The notes: generated by a model from the letters alone, not told the origin. 64,000 nucleotides of DNA from Rhodophyticola porphyridii (GCF_003688285.1 NZ_RCNT01000003.1:354582-418581), one strand, 5' to 3'. Positions 28,013-37,609 are shown, counted from the stretch's first letter. Numbers and translations are program-made.

Positions 28013-28812
28013 CTGTAGGCGATACCCAGAAGTATCAGCCCCAAAATCACCCGGTAGATGACATACGGCGTGAAGCTGACGCTGCGCAGCAGGCGCATCA
28101 TGAAGATCAGCGCGGCAAGAGCCGCCAGGAAGGCGAAGACGGCGGCGATTGCGCCGTCCCGCGCGGCCTGCGCATCTGCCGTGGCAATGACCTCACCGCC
28201 CAGAAGGGCGCCCGAGGCGATGATCGTCGGGATCGACATGAGCATCGCGAGCCGCGCGGCGCTTTCGCGGTCATAGCCCAGATACCGCCCGGCAGTGATC
28301 GTAATACCCGACCGGGAGGTGCCGGGGATCAGGGCGATCGCCTGCCAGAGCCCCATGATCAGCGCGTGTTTGAGGGTCCATTGCTGTGCGGTACGCGTCT
28401 GGGCGCCGGACTGGTCGGCCCAGTAAAGAACAATCCCGAAGATCAGCATCGTCCAGCCGATGACGGCTGTCGATCGCAACAGATCATCCCATCCCATCAG
28501 CTTCAGGATCAGCCCGAAAAGGATCACCGGGATCGTCGCGATCACAAGACAGAGCGCCAGAAAGGCGCCCCGCGTGTCCACTTTGCCCCGGATCAGGCGA
28601 AGTGAGCCCGCCGCGGCGTCTTTCACATCGGCCCAGAAATACAGGATCACAGCGCCCAGGGTGCCGACATGCACCGCAACGTCGATGACCTGCCCCTGAT
28701 CGTCCAGGCCGGTGAGATTCGGCAGCAGAATCAGATGGCCGGACGACGAAATCGGCAGAAACTCGGTCAAACCCTGGATCAGGGCGACCAGGAACAGGTG
28801 AAAGAGGCTCAT
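28009..28812 (-). CDS. uppP: undecaprenyl-diphosphatase UppP (BacA)
   Basis: Integral membrane phosphatase that recycles undecaprenyl pyrophosphate to the carrier lipid used for peptidoglycan and surface polysaccharides; it can give bacitracin resistance. The 267-residue protein has the two signature loops QGLTEFLPISSSGHL (near residue 14) and PGTSRSGITI (near 163), and about eight hydrophobic segments. Its start faces gltD across a 214-bp AT-richer intergenic region. Confidence 0.95.
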   Translation of the reverse strand: MSLFHLFLVALIQGLTEFLPISSSGHLILLPNLTGLDDQGQVIDVAVHVGTLGAVILYFWADVKDAAAGSLRLIRGKVDTRGAFLALCLVIATIPVILFGLILKLMGWDDLLRSTAVIGWTMLIFGIVLYWADQSGAQTRTAQQWTLKHALIMGLWQAIALIPGTSRSGITITAGRYLGYDRESAARLAMLMSIPTIIASGALLGGEVIATADAQAARDGAIAAVFAFLAALAALIFMMRLLRSVSFTPYVIYRVILGLILLGIAYS

Positions 28813-29026
28813 GGACCATCCCGGTGACGAATCAATACCAACAACCTAAAGTGTTGGAGACAAATCGAAAGTCGGCATATAGGTAGCTAAAGCTGACATA
28901 TTTTTCCGGCTCGGCACGCGAATTGCGAGAAAACTCATCCGCAGATCTGCAATTAGGTAAGCACTACTGTCTTTTATTGAGATTTGCGGAGAGATATAGG
29001 AGCAATGTGCTGAAGGGGAGGCTGTC
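28813..29026. other. divergent upstream region of uppP and gltD
   Basis: 214 bp, noticeably AT-richer than its surroundings and without a gene. It should hold the promoters of both neighbours. AATTGC at about 28919 and GCAATT at about 28949 form an inverted pair, possibly a regulator site, but I recognise no known box. GAAGGGGAGG at 29012-29021 is the ribosome site of gltD. Confidence 0.45.
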
Positions 29027-30460
29027 TTGGCCGATCAAACCATGTTGAAATTCGTGACCGTGGAAAAGGCGATGCCGGAGAAGCGTCCGCCCGATCTGCG
29101 CAAAGAGGATTTTCAGGAAATCTACGGTGAATATGCCCGGGAGAAGGCCGCCGAGCAGGCCGGTCGGTGCAGCCAGTGCGGTGTGCCCTATTGCCAGACC
29201 CATTGTCCGCTGCACAACAACATCCCCGATTGGCTGCGCCTGACCGCCGAGGGGCGGCTGGAAGAAGCTTATGAGCTGAGCCAGGCAACCAATACATTTC
29301 CCGAAATCTGCGGCCGTATCTGTCCTCAGGATCGCCTGTGCGAGGGCAATTGCGTGATCGAGCAATCCGGTCATGGCACCGTCACGATCGGATCGGTGGA
29401 GAAATACATCACCGACACCGCGTTCGAGATGGGCTGGGTGAAGCCGATCGCCCCCAAGACGGAACGCAGCGAAAGCGTTGGCATCATCGGCGCGGGTCCC
29501 GGCGGGCTGGCGGCTGCGGATATGCTGCGCCGGGCCGGTTTGCAGGTGACCGTCTACGATCGCTACGACCGCGCGGGCGGGTTGATGACCTACGGGATCC
29601 CCGGCTTCAAACTTGAAAAACCGGTGGTCATGCAACGGATCGACCAGCTGGAAGATGGCGGCGTCAGCTTCGTGCTCAATTGCACCGTGGGCGACGAGAT
29701 CAGCTTCGCCGACATCCGCGACAAGCACGATTTTGTCGTTATCGCGACTGGGGTTTACAAGTCCCGAGAGTTGCAGGCACCCGGTGTCGGTGCCGATGGT
29801 CTGGTCCGTGCAATCGACTATCTGACCGCATCGAACCGCAAGAGCTTCGGCGATGACGTGCCGGAGTTCGACAGCGGTGAGTTGAACGCCGAGGGAAAGC
29901 GCGTGGTCGTCATCGGTGGTGGTGATACGGCTATGGATTGCGTGCGCACCGCCGTTCGGCAGGGCGCCACCAGCGTCAAATGCCTCTACCGGCGCGACCG
30001 GGCGAACATGCCCGGCAGCCAGCGGGAGGTGGCGAATGCCGAGGAGGAAGGTGTCGAATTCGTCTGGCTGACCGCGCCCAAGGGCTTCAAGGGCGACCGG
30101 ATCGAGGGCGTGATTGTGCAGAAAATGCGGCTGGGGCAGCCCGATGCGACGGGCCGCCAAAGCCCCGAGGTCATCGACGGCGCCGATTATGTGGAAGATG
30201 CGGATCTGGTGATCATGGCGCTAGGGTTCGAGCCCGAAGATCTGCCCTCGCTGTGGGAGACGCCCAAACTGGAGGTAACCCGCTGGGGCACCGTAAAGGC
30301 CGATTTCCGGACCCATGAGACCGCCCTAGAACGTGTCTATGCGGTGGGGGATATCGTGCGCGGCGCAAGCCTCGTGGTCTGGGCCATTCGCGATGGACGG
30401 GAAGCGGCCGAGGCGATTCTGGCAAAGATCGCCGAACATACGACACTGGCGGCGGAGTGA
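29027..30460 (+). CDS. gltD: glutamate synthase, small (beta) subunit
   Basis: NADPH-dependent electron donor of glutamate synthase (477 residues). The N-terminal iron-sulfur domain has CSQCGVPYCQTHCP and CGRICPQDRLCEGNC; FAD and NADPH folds follow with GIIGAGPGGLAAADML and VVIGGGDTAMDC. The start is TTG with AGGGGAGG 6 nt upstream; an ATG 15 bp further in lacks such a site. Here gltD comes before gltB and is separated from it by three other genes, unlike the common gltBD order. Confidence 0.95.
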   Translation: MADQTMLKFVTVEKAMPEKRPPDLRKEDFQEIYGEYAREKAAEQAGRCSQCGVPYCQTHCPLHNNIPDWLRLTAEGRLEEAYELSQATNTFPEICGRICPQDRLCEGNCVIEQSGHGTVTIGSVEKYITDTAFEMGWVKPIAPKTERSESVGIIGAGPGGLAAADMLRRAGLQVTVYDRYDRAGGLMTYGIPGFKLEKPVVMQRIDQLEDGGVSFVLNCTVGDEISFADIRDKHDFVVIATGVYKSRELQAPGVGADGLVRAIDYLTASNRKSFGDDVPEFDSGELNAEGKRVVVIGGGDTAMDCVRTAVRQGATSVKCLYRRDRANMPGSQREVANAEEEGVEFVWLTAPKGFKGDRIEGVIVQKMRLGQPDATGRQSPEVIDGADYVEDADLVIMALGFEPEDLPSLWETPKLEVTRWGTVKADFRTHETALERVYAVGDIVRGASLVVWAIRDGREAAEAILAKIAEHTTLAAE

Positions 30461-30569
30461 TGTATCACGGCAGCCTCGGCATGGATCTGGCAGGCATGTC
30501 ATACGATCGCGGCATGTGCGGGCGTGCGTATCCGTCGAAACGGCGAAATCTGAAGAGAGGTTAAAGGTC

Positions 30570-31331
30570 ATGATTGCTGACCGGATCAGAGCAAAAGGCA
30601 AAGAAGGCATTGCGGCCACGACGATGGCCCTGCTTCTTTCGTCCGGCCTTTCGGGAATGCCTGCGGCGGCACAGCAGGGCGGCTTCTTCACCCCGCCGTC
30701 GGGCTGCGCCGCTTTTCTGACCGTGCAATCGCGAAGCTGCTATGTGTCGCATTTCTGGACATGCGAGGCCGACCCCGCGGGCCATCACTGGCGGATCGGC
30801 ATCGGCGAAGACGGGCCGTTTTCCCTGTCATACACCGACAGCGAATTCCGCTGGCTGAGAAGCTACGACCTGCGCGACGGGGGCGAGTCGGTGCTTGTGG
30901 AGCCGGAAGAAGACCCGGCCAGCCTGACCGAGCTGTTCGAAACAGGCACGGATTCGATGGTTTACACGATCATCGAAGAAGGTCCGAACGGCAGGCAACA
31001 ACGCGATTATGTCGGGTTTGACGCGCTGACCGGTGACAGCGTGATGGTCGATGGGCATCTTTTGCAGATCACGTCCTTTTCCTACGAATACGAGACCGGG
31101 TTCGGGCCGCGCCGGGTGAGTGGCAACCAGTTCGTCAGCGAAGACTGGCGTCTCTTCTTCGGCGGGACCGAAACGGTGACCACCCCCGATGGCGGTACGT
31201 TCGAGGGCAATTATTCGCCCATGGAGTTTGCCGAGCCTGGCGAAGACGGGTTTCTGAGCATGACCCCGATTTACGATTGCGGAAATACGATGTCGGGGCT
31301 GTTTGACGAGGATCAGGCGCAGGGAGGGTGA
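30570..31331 (+). CDS. secreted protein of unknown function
   Basis: 253 residues, not recognised. The N terminus has a basic start (MIADRIRAKGKEG) and a hydrophobic stretch ending in PAAAQQ, consistent with signal peptidase I cleavage near residue 32. The mature part has four Cys (in PSGCAAF, SRSCYVSH, WTCEAD and YDCGNTM), enough for two disulfides, and is rich in acidic and aromatic residues, suggesting a small beta-sheet periplasmic protein. The ATG at 30570 is chosen for the signal peptide. It lies between gltD and two GFA genes on the same strand; no link to glutamate synthesis can be shown. Confidence 0.65.
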   Translation: MIADRIRAKGKEGIAATTMALLLSSGLSGMPAAAQQGGFFTPPSGCAAFLTVQSRSCYVSHFWTCEADPAGHHWRIGIGEDGPFSLSYTDSEFRWLRSYDLRDGGESVLVEPEEDPASLTELFETGTDSMVYTIIEEGPNGRQQRDYVGFDALTGDSVMVDGHLLQITSFSYEYETGFGPRRVSGNQFVSEDWRLFFGGTETVTTPDGGTFEGNYSPMEFAEPGEDGFLSMTPIYDCGNTMSGLFDEDQAQGG

Positions 31332-31335
31332 CGGA

Positions 31336-31800
31336 ATGAGCGGATGCAAGACAGGCAGTTGCCTTTGCGGCGCGGTACGGTTCGAACTGGCCGAAGCGCC
31401 CAAGACCTATGGCGCATGTCATTGTGCGATGTGCCGGAAATTCAGCGGCGGCATCGAGTTCGGGCTTGAAGTTCCACCGGACGGCGCAAGCTGGACCGGG
31501 GAGGAGAATATCGGGGTCTACAAATCGTCGGACTGGGCGGAGCGCGGGTTCTGCAAGATCTGCGGATCGAGCCTGTTCTGGCGGCTGACCGCACCGGGGC
31601 CGATGCAGGGGCTGTTGAGCCTGTCGGCCGGATCGCTGGACAGCTTCGACGGGCTGGAGTTCACAACCGAGGTCTATATCGACATGAAGCCGGACAGCCA
31701 CGCATTTGCCGGAACCCGCAAGCGGATGACCGAAGCCGAGGTTATGGAGATGGTCGCGAGTATGGAAAACGCAACGCCCGAAGGCAGCGCTGCCCCATGA
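31336..31800 (+). CDS. GFA family protein (Mss4-like zinc fold), copy 1
   Basis: 154 residues with the GFA zinc motif: CKTGSCLCGAVRFEL, then GACHCAMCRKFSG and FCKICGSSLFW. The family is named for glutathione-dependent formaldehyde-activating enzyme, though many members have no proven activity. ATG at 31336 follows the preceding stop by 4 bp; its stop overlaps the next start as ATGA. The adjacent gene is a divergent paralogue. Confidence 0.87.
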   Translation: MSGCKTGSCLCGAVRFELAEAPKTYGACHCAMCRKFSGGIEFGLEVPPDGASWTGEENIGVYKSSDWAERGFCKICGSSLFWRLTAPGPMQGLLSLSAGSLDSFDGLEFTTEVYIDMKPDSHAFAGTRKRMTEAEVMEMVASMENATPEGSAAP

Positions 31801-32237
31801 GCGTCGACGAGCCCGTCATGGCCCAGGGGGTCGAGGGCCGCTGCCTGTGCGGCGCCATCACGATCGAGGTGGGCATCCACCGCGCCGAAACCGGCGCTTG
31901 CCACTGTGCGCGCTGCCGTCGGTGGTCCGGCGTGGCGCTCAATGTCTTTACGGCGGCCCCCGATCAGGTGACGGTGACGGGCGAGGTGGCGATCTACGAA
32001 AGCGAGATCGCCGAACGCGCCTTCTGCCCCCGTTGCGGGACCTCCCTGTGGCTCCAGAACCCCGGCGAGGACTATGAGTTCATGGTTGGAATCTTTGACG
32101 GGGCGAAGGACTATCCCCTGATCTCGGAGATCTACATCGACCGTGCCTTTGCCTCCTGCCGGTTCGCAGGCGAGCACACGCGCAGCACCCAGGCCGATTA
32201 CGAAGCCAAACACCCCCATATCGCGGAGGTGGACTGA
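31797..32237 (+). CDS. GFA family protein (Mss4-like zinc fold), copy 2
   Basis: 146 residues, same family as its upstream neighbour: GRCLCGAITIEV, GACHCARCRRWSG and FCPRCGTSLWL give the zinc-binding Cys pattern. The two copies overlap by ATGA and are clearly diverged, so the duplication is old. gltB follows after 24 bp. Function unproven; small-molecule thiol chemistry is the family expectation. Confidence 0.87.
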   Translation: MSVDEPVMAQGVEGRCLCGAITIEVGIHRAETGACHCARCRRWSGVALNVFTAAPDQVTVTGEVAIYESEIAERAFCPRCGTSLWLQNPGEDYEFMVGIFDGAKDYPLISEIYIDRAFASCRFAGEHTRSTQADYEAKHPHIAEVD

Positions 32238-32261
32238 GATGCCCCGCCAAGGAGGACAGCC

Positions 32262-35200
32262 ATGACCAGATACGATGCCCGCTGGGCTGCCCGTGAAGAT
32301 GAGCGCAGAGCCTGGATGGCCAAAAACAGTCTCTATTCCGCTGAATCGGAACACTCATCCTGCGGAGTGGGGCTGGTCGTCTCGGTGGATGGCAAGCCAT
32401 CTCGCAAGGTCGTTGAAAACGGCATCAATGCGCTGAAGGCCGTTTGGCACCGCGGCGCGGTTGATGCCGATGGCAAGACGGGCGACGGCGCGGGCATTCA
32501 TGTTCAGATCCCCGTGCATTTCTTCTATGATCAGGTGCGCCGCACGGGTCACGAGCCGGACATGATGCGTCTGATGGCTGTCGGGCAGGTGTTTCTGCCG
32601 CGCAACGACTTCGGCGCGCAGGAAACATGCCGGACGATCGTGGAATCCGAAGTATTGCGGATGGGATACTACATCTACGGCTGGCGCCATGTGCCTGTGG
32701 ATATCTCGGTTCTGGGCGAGAAAGCCAATGCGACCCGGCCCGAGATCGAGCAGATCATCATCTCGAATTCCAAAAACGTTGACGAAGAAACGTTCGAGCG
32801 GGAGCTTTACGTCATCCGCCGGCGTATCGAGAAGGCGGCCGCGGCAGCTGGTGTCGGGCAGCTTTACATCTGCTCGCTGAGCTGCCGGTCGATCATCTAC
32901 AAGGGCATGATGCTGGCCCAGGATGTGGCGGAGTTTTACCCGGATCTGCAGGATGAAAGGTTCGAGAGCGCGTTTGCGATTTATCACCAGCGCTATTCAA
33001 CCAACACCTTCCCGCAATGGTGGCTGGCGCAGCCGTTCCGGATGCTGGCGCATAATGGCGAAATCAACACGCTGAAAGGCAATGTGAACTGGATGAAGAG
33101 CCACGAGATCCGGCTTTCGTCCAGCTATTTCGGCGATATGGCCGAAGACATCAAACCGATCGTGCCCGGCGGCTCGTCGGACAGCGCGGCCCTGGATGCC
33201 GTGTTCGAAGTGCTGGTACGCGCGGGCCGCAATGCTCCGATGGCCAAGACGATGCTGGTGCCCGAGGCGTGGAGCCAGACGGCGACGGAACTGCCGCAGG
33301 CGTGGCAGGACATGTATTCCTACTGCAACTCCGTGATGGAGCCCTGGGACGGGCCAGCGGCGCTTGCGATGACCGACGGGCGCTGGGTTTGTGCCGGTCT
33401 GGACAGGAATGGCCTCAGGCCGATGCGCTATGTGGTGACAGGCGAGGGGCTGCTGATTGCCGGGTCCGAGGCGGGGATGGTGCCGGTGGATGAAAGCACC
33501 GTCGTTGAGAAGGGCGCGCTGGGGCCGGGGCAGATGATTGCTGTCGATATGGCCGAACAGAAACTGTTCCATGACACCGAGATAAAAGACGCGCTGGCGT
33601 CGGCCCGGCCTTTCGGCGATTGGGTGGGCAAGATCACAGATCTGGCCGAGATCACCGAAGGCGTCACGGAAAGGGCGCTTTTCACCGGCGGAGAGCTGCG
33701 CAAGCGGCAGATCGCGGCGGGATACTCGATCGAAGAGCTGGAGAGTATTCTGGCGCCCATGGCCGAAGATGGCAAAGAGGCGCTGGCAAGCATGGGCGAC
33801 GACACGCCAAGTGCAGTTCTGTCGGGCCAGTACCGGCCGCTCAGCCATTTCTTCCGGCAGAATTTCAGCCAGGTGACGAATCCCCCCATCGATTCGCTGC
33901 GCGAATATCGGGTCATGAGCCTGAAAACGCGGTTCGGCAATCTCAAGAATGTGCTGGACGAAGACAGCTCACAGACCGAGATCCTCGTGCTGGAGAGCCC
34001 ATTCGTGGGCAACGCCCAGTTCGAGGCGATGCTGGATCAGTTCGGCGCAAGCGTGGTGACCATCGACTGCACCTTCCCCGTGAACGGGGGGGCGGGCACG
34101 CTGAGAGAGGGTTTGCAGAGGATCCGCAACGAGGCCGAAGACGCGGTACGCTCGGGCGCCGGGCATATCGTGCTGAGCGATCGCTTCCAGAACGAGGAGC
34201 GGGTTGCGATGCCGATGATCCTTGCCACATCTGCGGTGCATAGCTGGCTCACACGTAACGGATTGCGGACCTTCTGTTCGCTTAACGTCCGCTCGGCGGA
34301 ATGCATCGACCCGCATTATTTTGCCGTTCTGGTTGGTTGCGGCGCGACCACGGTCAATGCCTACCTGGCGCAGGATTCGCTGGCTGACCGCATCGACCGG
34401 GGGTTGCTGGATTGCACACTGACCGAAGCGGTGGCGCGGTATCGGCAAGCCATCGATCAGGGTCTTCTCAAGATCATGGCGAAGATGGGAATCAGCGTGA
34501 TCTCCAGCTATCGTGGTGGCTTGAATTTCGAGGCGGTGGGCCTGTCCCGCGCCATGGTTGCGGAATACTTCCCCGGCATGATCAGCCGGATATCCGGCAT
34601 CGGCGTGACGGGCCTGCAAAACAAGGTGGAAGAGGTTCATACCCGCGGATGGCGCGGGGGGCAGGACGTGCTGCCGATCGGGGGCTTCTACAAGGCGCGC
34701 CGCTCGGGCGAGAAGCACGCCTGGGAAGCGCAGACCATGCATATGCTGCAAGCCGCCTGCAACCGGTCGAGTTACGAGCTTTGGAAGCAGTATTCCGCGA
34801 CCATGCGAAAGAACCCGCCGATCCATCTGCGGGACCTGCTGGATATCAAGCCGCTGGGCAAGCCGGTGCCGATCGAAGAGGTGGAAAGCATCACCTCGAT
34901 CCGCAAGCGGTTCGTGACGCCGGGCATGAGCCTCGGTGCGCTGTCGCCTGAGGCGCACAAGACGCTCAATGTGGCGATGAACCGGATCGGCGCGAAATCC
35001 GACAGTGGCGAGGGTGGCGAAGACCCGGCGCATTTCGTGCCGGAGCCCAATGGCGACAACCCTTCGGCCAAGATCAAGCAGGTCGCTTCGGGCCGGTTCG
35101 GCGTGACCGCGGAATACCTGAACCACTGCGAAGAGCTGGAAATCAAGGTGGCGCAGGGTGCCAAGCCCGGCGAGGGCGGCCAGTTGCCCGGCATGAAGGT

Positions 35201-36800
35201 CACCGATCTGATCGCGCGGCTGCGGCACTCGACCAAGGGCGTGACGCTGATCTCCCCGCCGCCGCATCACGACATCTACTCCATCGAGGATCTGGCGCAG
35301 CTGATCTACGATCTAAAGCAGATCAATCCGCGCGCGAAGGTGACGGTGAAGCTGGTGGCGTCCTCCGGCGTTGGCACCATCGCCGCCGGTGTGGCCAAGG
35401 CCAAGGCGGATGTGATCCTGATTTCGGGTCATAACGGGGGCACCGGCGCCTCTCCCGCGACGAGCATCAAATATGCCGGCCTGCCGTGGGAGATGGGCCT
35501 GACCGAGGCGCATCAGGTTCTGGCGATGAACAAGCTGCGCGACCGTGTCACGCTGCGCACCGATGGCGGGCTGCGCACCGGCCGCGACATCGTGATGGCC
35601 GCGATGATGGGGGCCGAGGAATACGGTATCGGCACCGCCGCGCTGATCTCCATGGGCTGTATCATGGTGCGGCAATGCCAGTCGAACACCTGCCCCGTGG
35701 GGGTCTGCACGCAGGATGAGAGCCTGCGGGAGAAGTTCACCGGCACGGCCGATAAGGTGGTGAACCTGATCACCTTCTATGCACAGGAGGTTCGCGAGTT
35801 GCTGGCCTCCATCGGCGCCCGGTCGCTGGATGACGTGATTGGCCGGGCCGATCTGCTGACGCAGGTTTCCCGAGGCTCGGCGCATCTGGACGATCTGGAT
35901 CTCAACCCGCTTCTGATCACGGTCGATGGTGCGGACAAGATCGTCTACGACCGCAACAAGACGCGGAATGCGGTGCCGGACACGCTGGATGCACAGATCG
36001 TGGCAGATGCCGCGCGCTTTTTGAAAGACGGCGAGAAAATGCAGTTGTCTTATGCAGTGCAGAACACGCTCAGAACGATCGGGACCCGCACCAGCAGCCA
36101 CATCGTCCAGTCTTTCGGGATGCGGAATGCACTTCAGCCCGATCATCTCACGGTAAAGCTGGAGGGCTCCGCCGGGCAGTCTCTGGGCGCGTTTGCGGCC
36201 CCGGGGCTGAAGCTCGAAGTATCCGGCGATGCCAATGATTACGTCGGAAAGGGGTTGAGCGGCGGGATCATCGTGGTGAAGCCGCCGCAGGTAAGCCCGC
36301 TCAAGGCCGATGAAAACACGATCATCGGTAACACCGTGCTCTATGGCGCGACAGACGGGTATCTGTTTGCCGCGGGCCGAGCAGGCGAGAGGTTCGCGGT
36401 GCGGAACTCCGGCGCGAAGGTCGTGATCGAGGGCTGCGGTTCGAACGGGTGCGAATACATGACCGGCGGCGTCGCCGTGATCCTTGGGACCATCGGCGCG
36501 AATTTCGGTGCGGGCATGACCGGCGGGATGGCCTATCTCTACGATCCCGACGGGCAGTCGCAGGTCAACATGAACCTTGAGACGCTGGTGACCGCCCCTG
36601 TAAGCACGGCGCATTGGGAGGCGGAACTTAAATCCCTGGTGGAGCGTCATGCGGCAGAGACCGGGAGCAGCAAGGCGCGCGATATCCTTCAGCACTGGGA
36701 TCTGGAGTTGGCCAATTTCCTGCAGGTCTGCCCCAAGGAGATGCTCAACAAGCTGTCCCATCCGCTCGGCATCGAAGAGGCGGCCGTTCCGGCGGAGTGA
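32262..36800 (+). CDS. gltB: glutamate synthase, large (alpha) subunit
   Basis: 1512-residue enzyme making two glutamates from glutamine and 2-oxoglutarate. An N-terminal propeptide of about 33 residues precedes the catalytic Cys34 (HSSCGVGLVV) of the class II glutamine amidotransferase domain. The central and FMN-binding domains follow, with AKSDSGEGGEDPAHF and SGHNGGTGASP, then the 3Fe-4S cluster pattern in CIMVRQCQSNTCPVGVC. The C-terminal beta-helix has the repeated glycine pattern (GCGSNGCEYMTGG). The partner gltD lies 1.8 kb upstream. A hairpin follows the stop. Confidence 0.97.
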   Translation: MTRYDARWAAREDERRAWMAKNSLYSAESEHSSCGVGLVVSVDGKPSRKVVENGINALKAVWHRGAVDADGKTGDGAGIHVQIPVHFFYDQVRRTGHEPDMMRLMAVGQVFLPRNDFGAQETCRTIVESEVLRMGYYIYGWRHVPVDISVLGEKANATRPEIEQIIISNSKNVDEETFERELYVIRRRIEKAAAAAGVGQLYICSLSCRSIIYKGMMLAQDVAEFYPDLQDERFESAFAIYHQRYSTNTFPQWWLAQPFRMLAHNGEINTLKGNVNWMKSHEIRLSSSYFGDMAEDIKPIVPGGSSDSAALDAVFEVLVRAGRNAPMAKTMLVPEAWSQTATELPQAWQDMYSYCNSVMEPWDGPAALAMTDGRWVCAGLDRNGLRPMRYVVTGEGLLIAGSEAGMVPVDESTVVEKGALGPGQMIAVDMAEQKLFHDTEIKDALASARPFGDWVGKITDLAEITEGVTERALFTGGELRKRQIAAGYSIEELESILAPMAEDGKEALASMGDDTPSAVLSGQYRPLSHFFRQNFSQVTNPPIDSLREYRVMSLKTRFGNLKNVLDEDSSQTEILVLESPFVGNAQFEAMLDQFGASVVTIDCTFPVNGGAGTLREGLQRIRNEAEDAVRSGAGHIVLSDRFQNEERVAMPMILATSAVHSWLTRNGLRTFCSLNVRSAECIDPHYFAVLVGCGATTVNAYLAQDSLADRIDRGLLDCTLTEAVARYRQAIDQGLLKIMAKMGISVISSYRGGLNFEAVGLSRAMVAEYFPGMISRISGIGVTGLQNKVEEVHTRGWRGGQDVLPIGGFYKARRSGEKHAWEAQTMHMLQAACNRSSYELWKQYSATMRKNPPIHLRDLLDIKPLGKPVPIEEVESITSIRKRFVTPGMSLGALSPEAHKTLNVAMNRIGAKSDSGEGGEDPAHFVPEPNGDNPSAKIKQVASGRFGVTAEYLNHCEELEIKVAQGAKPGEGGQLPGMKVTDLIARLRHSTKGVTLISPPPHHDIYSIEDLAQLIYDLKQINPRAKVTVKLVASSGVGTIAAGVAKAKADVILISGHNGGTGASPATSIKYAGLPWEMGLTEAHQVLAMNKLRDRVTLRTDGGLRTGRDIVMAAMMGAEEYGIGTAALISMGCIMVRQCQSNTCPVGVCTQDESLREKFTGTADKVVNLITFYAQEVRELLASIGARSLDDVIGRADLLTQVSRGSAHLDDLDLNPLLITVDGADKIVYDRNKTRNAVPDTLDAQIVADAARFLKDGEKMQLSYAVQNTLRTIGTRTSSHIVQSFGMRNALQPDHLTVKLEGSAGQSLGAFAAPGLKLEVSGDANDYVGKGLSGGIIVVKPPQVSPLKADENTIIGNTVLYGATDGYLFAAGRAGERFAVRNSGAKVVIEGCGSNGCEYMTGGVAVILGTIGANFGAGMTGGMAYLYDPDGQSQVNMNLETLVTAPVSTAHWEAELKSLVERHAAETGSSKARDILQHWDLELANFLQVCPKEMLNKLSHPLGIEEAAVPAE

Positions 36801-36819
36801 TCTGGGTTTGCGTATCACG

Positions 36820-36849
36820 GTGAGCCGCATCGTTGGGGTGACGGCTCGC
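36820..36849 (+). terminator. possible terminator after gltB
   Basis: GTGAGCCG and CGGCTCGC pair (8 bp with one G-T) around a 14-nt loop, 20 bp after the gltB stop. No T-run follows, so an intrinsic terminator is only possible, not shown. Confidence 0.35.
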
Positions 36850-36893
36850 CGCAAAGCCAGACGAATGGAAAGCACCGGCGTTAGACCGCGCCC

Positions 36894-36998
36894 CTATCTT
36901 CCGGCAGCCTCTTCGGCGTTGCGGTCCATATCGATCCGCCTGCTTGCAACCCGGGCTGCGACCAGGCCAGGAACCATGAGCCACGGCGCCGCCGGCAT
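36894..36998 (-). CDS. possible small protein, 34 residues
   Basis: An open frame MPAAPWLMVPGLVAARVASR... ending in RNAEEAAGR: a short hydrophobic half followed by a charged half, the pattern of a tiny membrane-associated protein. It would follow the CxxC-protein gene on the same strand. The ribosome site is weak and the region is GC-rich, so chance is a real alternative. The rest of the 227-bp gap between gltB and 37028 holds only the hairpin. Confidence 0.2.
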   Translation of the reverse strand: MPAAPWLMVPGLVAARVASRRIDMDRNAEEAAGR

Positions 36999-37027
36999 CG
37001 CCGCGCCACGGGCAACCTAGTCGATGA

Positions 37028-37543
37028 TCAGGTGGCCAATGTCTCCGCCACGCCCACCACGTAGTTCTTGCCATAGGCTTTCGCGCATTTGGGGCAAGTG
37101 GTGTAGAAGAACCAGATCTTGCCCGGTTCCCTGCCCATGGCACGGACCTCGTCTTGCATTGCCTCATGCCACTTGCCGACCTCGCGATAGGGGCCTTCGA
37201 AGACGCGGGTGATGAAGTCGCCAGAGAGCGTCACCATCTCCTCCTCCGGCACATCGCCCCTGACCGCGATCAGATGTTCGCCCTTCCAGGCCGAAAGATC
37301 GCGGCTGAGCATCAGGTAGCCTTCGGGGATCGCGGCATCCGCGGCTTGGATGTGGGTCTGCACGCGGGTCATGACCTTGTCCATGTTCAGAGGCACATGC
37401 GCAAGGCTGCGGGTCGTGGCGCGGATGAAAGGCTTGTCCCGGAAATGCAGCTTCTGCCCGTCCCAGCCTTCGGGGTGGAAGCGGGGGCAGCAGCCGGTGG
37501 GGCTGTCCGACATGTCGATTGCCGGAATCGCATTGAGGTTCAT
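37028..37543 (-). CDS. conserved-looking protein with C-terminal CxxC, function unknown
   Basis: 171 residues, soluble, no signal peptide. The middle (VTLSGDFITRVFEGPYREVGKWHEAM) resembles the effector-binding folds of GyrI-like proteins, and the C-terminal part has FFYTTCPKCAKAYGKNYVV, a CxxC that could bind a metal or be redox-active. N-terminal CCPRFHPEGWDGQ adds two more Cys. From memory similar proteins in Rhodobacteraceae are annotated loosely as hydrolase, but I see no catalytic motif. Stands alone between gltB and serB, 66 bp from serB. Confidence 0.7.
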   Translation of the reverse strand: MNLNAIPAIDMSDSPTGCCPRFHPEGWDGQKLHFRDKPFIRATTRSLAHVPLNMDKVMTRVQTHIQAADAAIPEGYLMLSRDLSAWKGEHLIAVRGDVPEEEMVTLSGDFITRVFEGPYREVGKWHEAMQDEVRAMGREPGKIWFFYTTCPKCAKAYGKNYVVGVAETLAT

Positions 37544-37609
37544 CGTTCCTCTCCTGTCATCGAACAGGGGGAGTCTGCGATGGATCGGGGCGCTGCGCCT
37601 TAAACGAGG

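Noticed and set aside
28813..29026. AATTGC/GCAATT pair as a known nitrogen-regulator site
   Set aside because: It does not match the NtrC or NtcA-type sites I know, so it is described only as an inverted pair.
33969..36875. Long minus-strand open frames opposite gltB (433 and 520 codons)
   Set aside because: Shadows of gltB with Arg/His-rich composition and no family marks.
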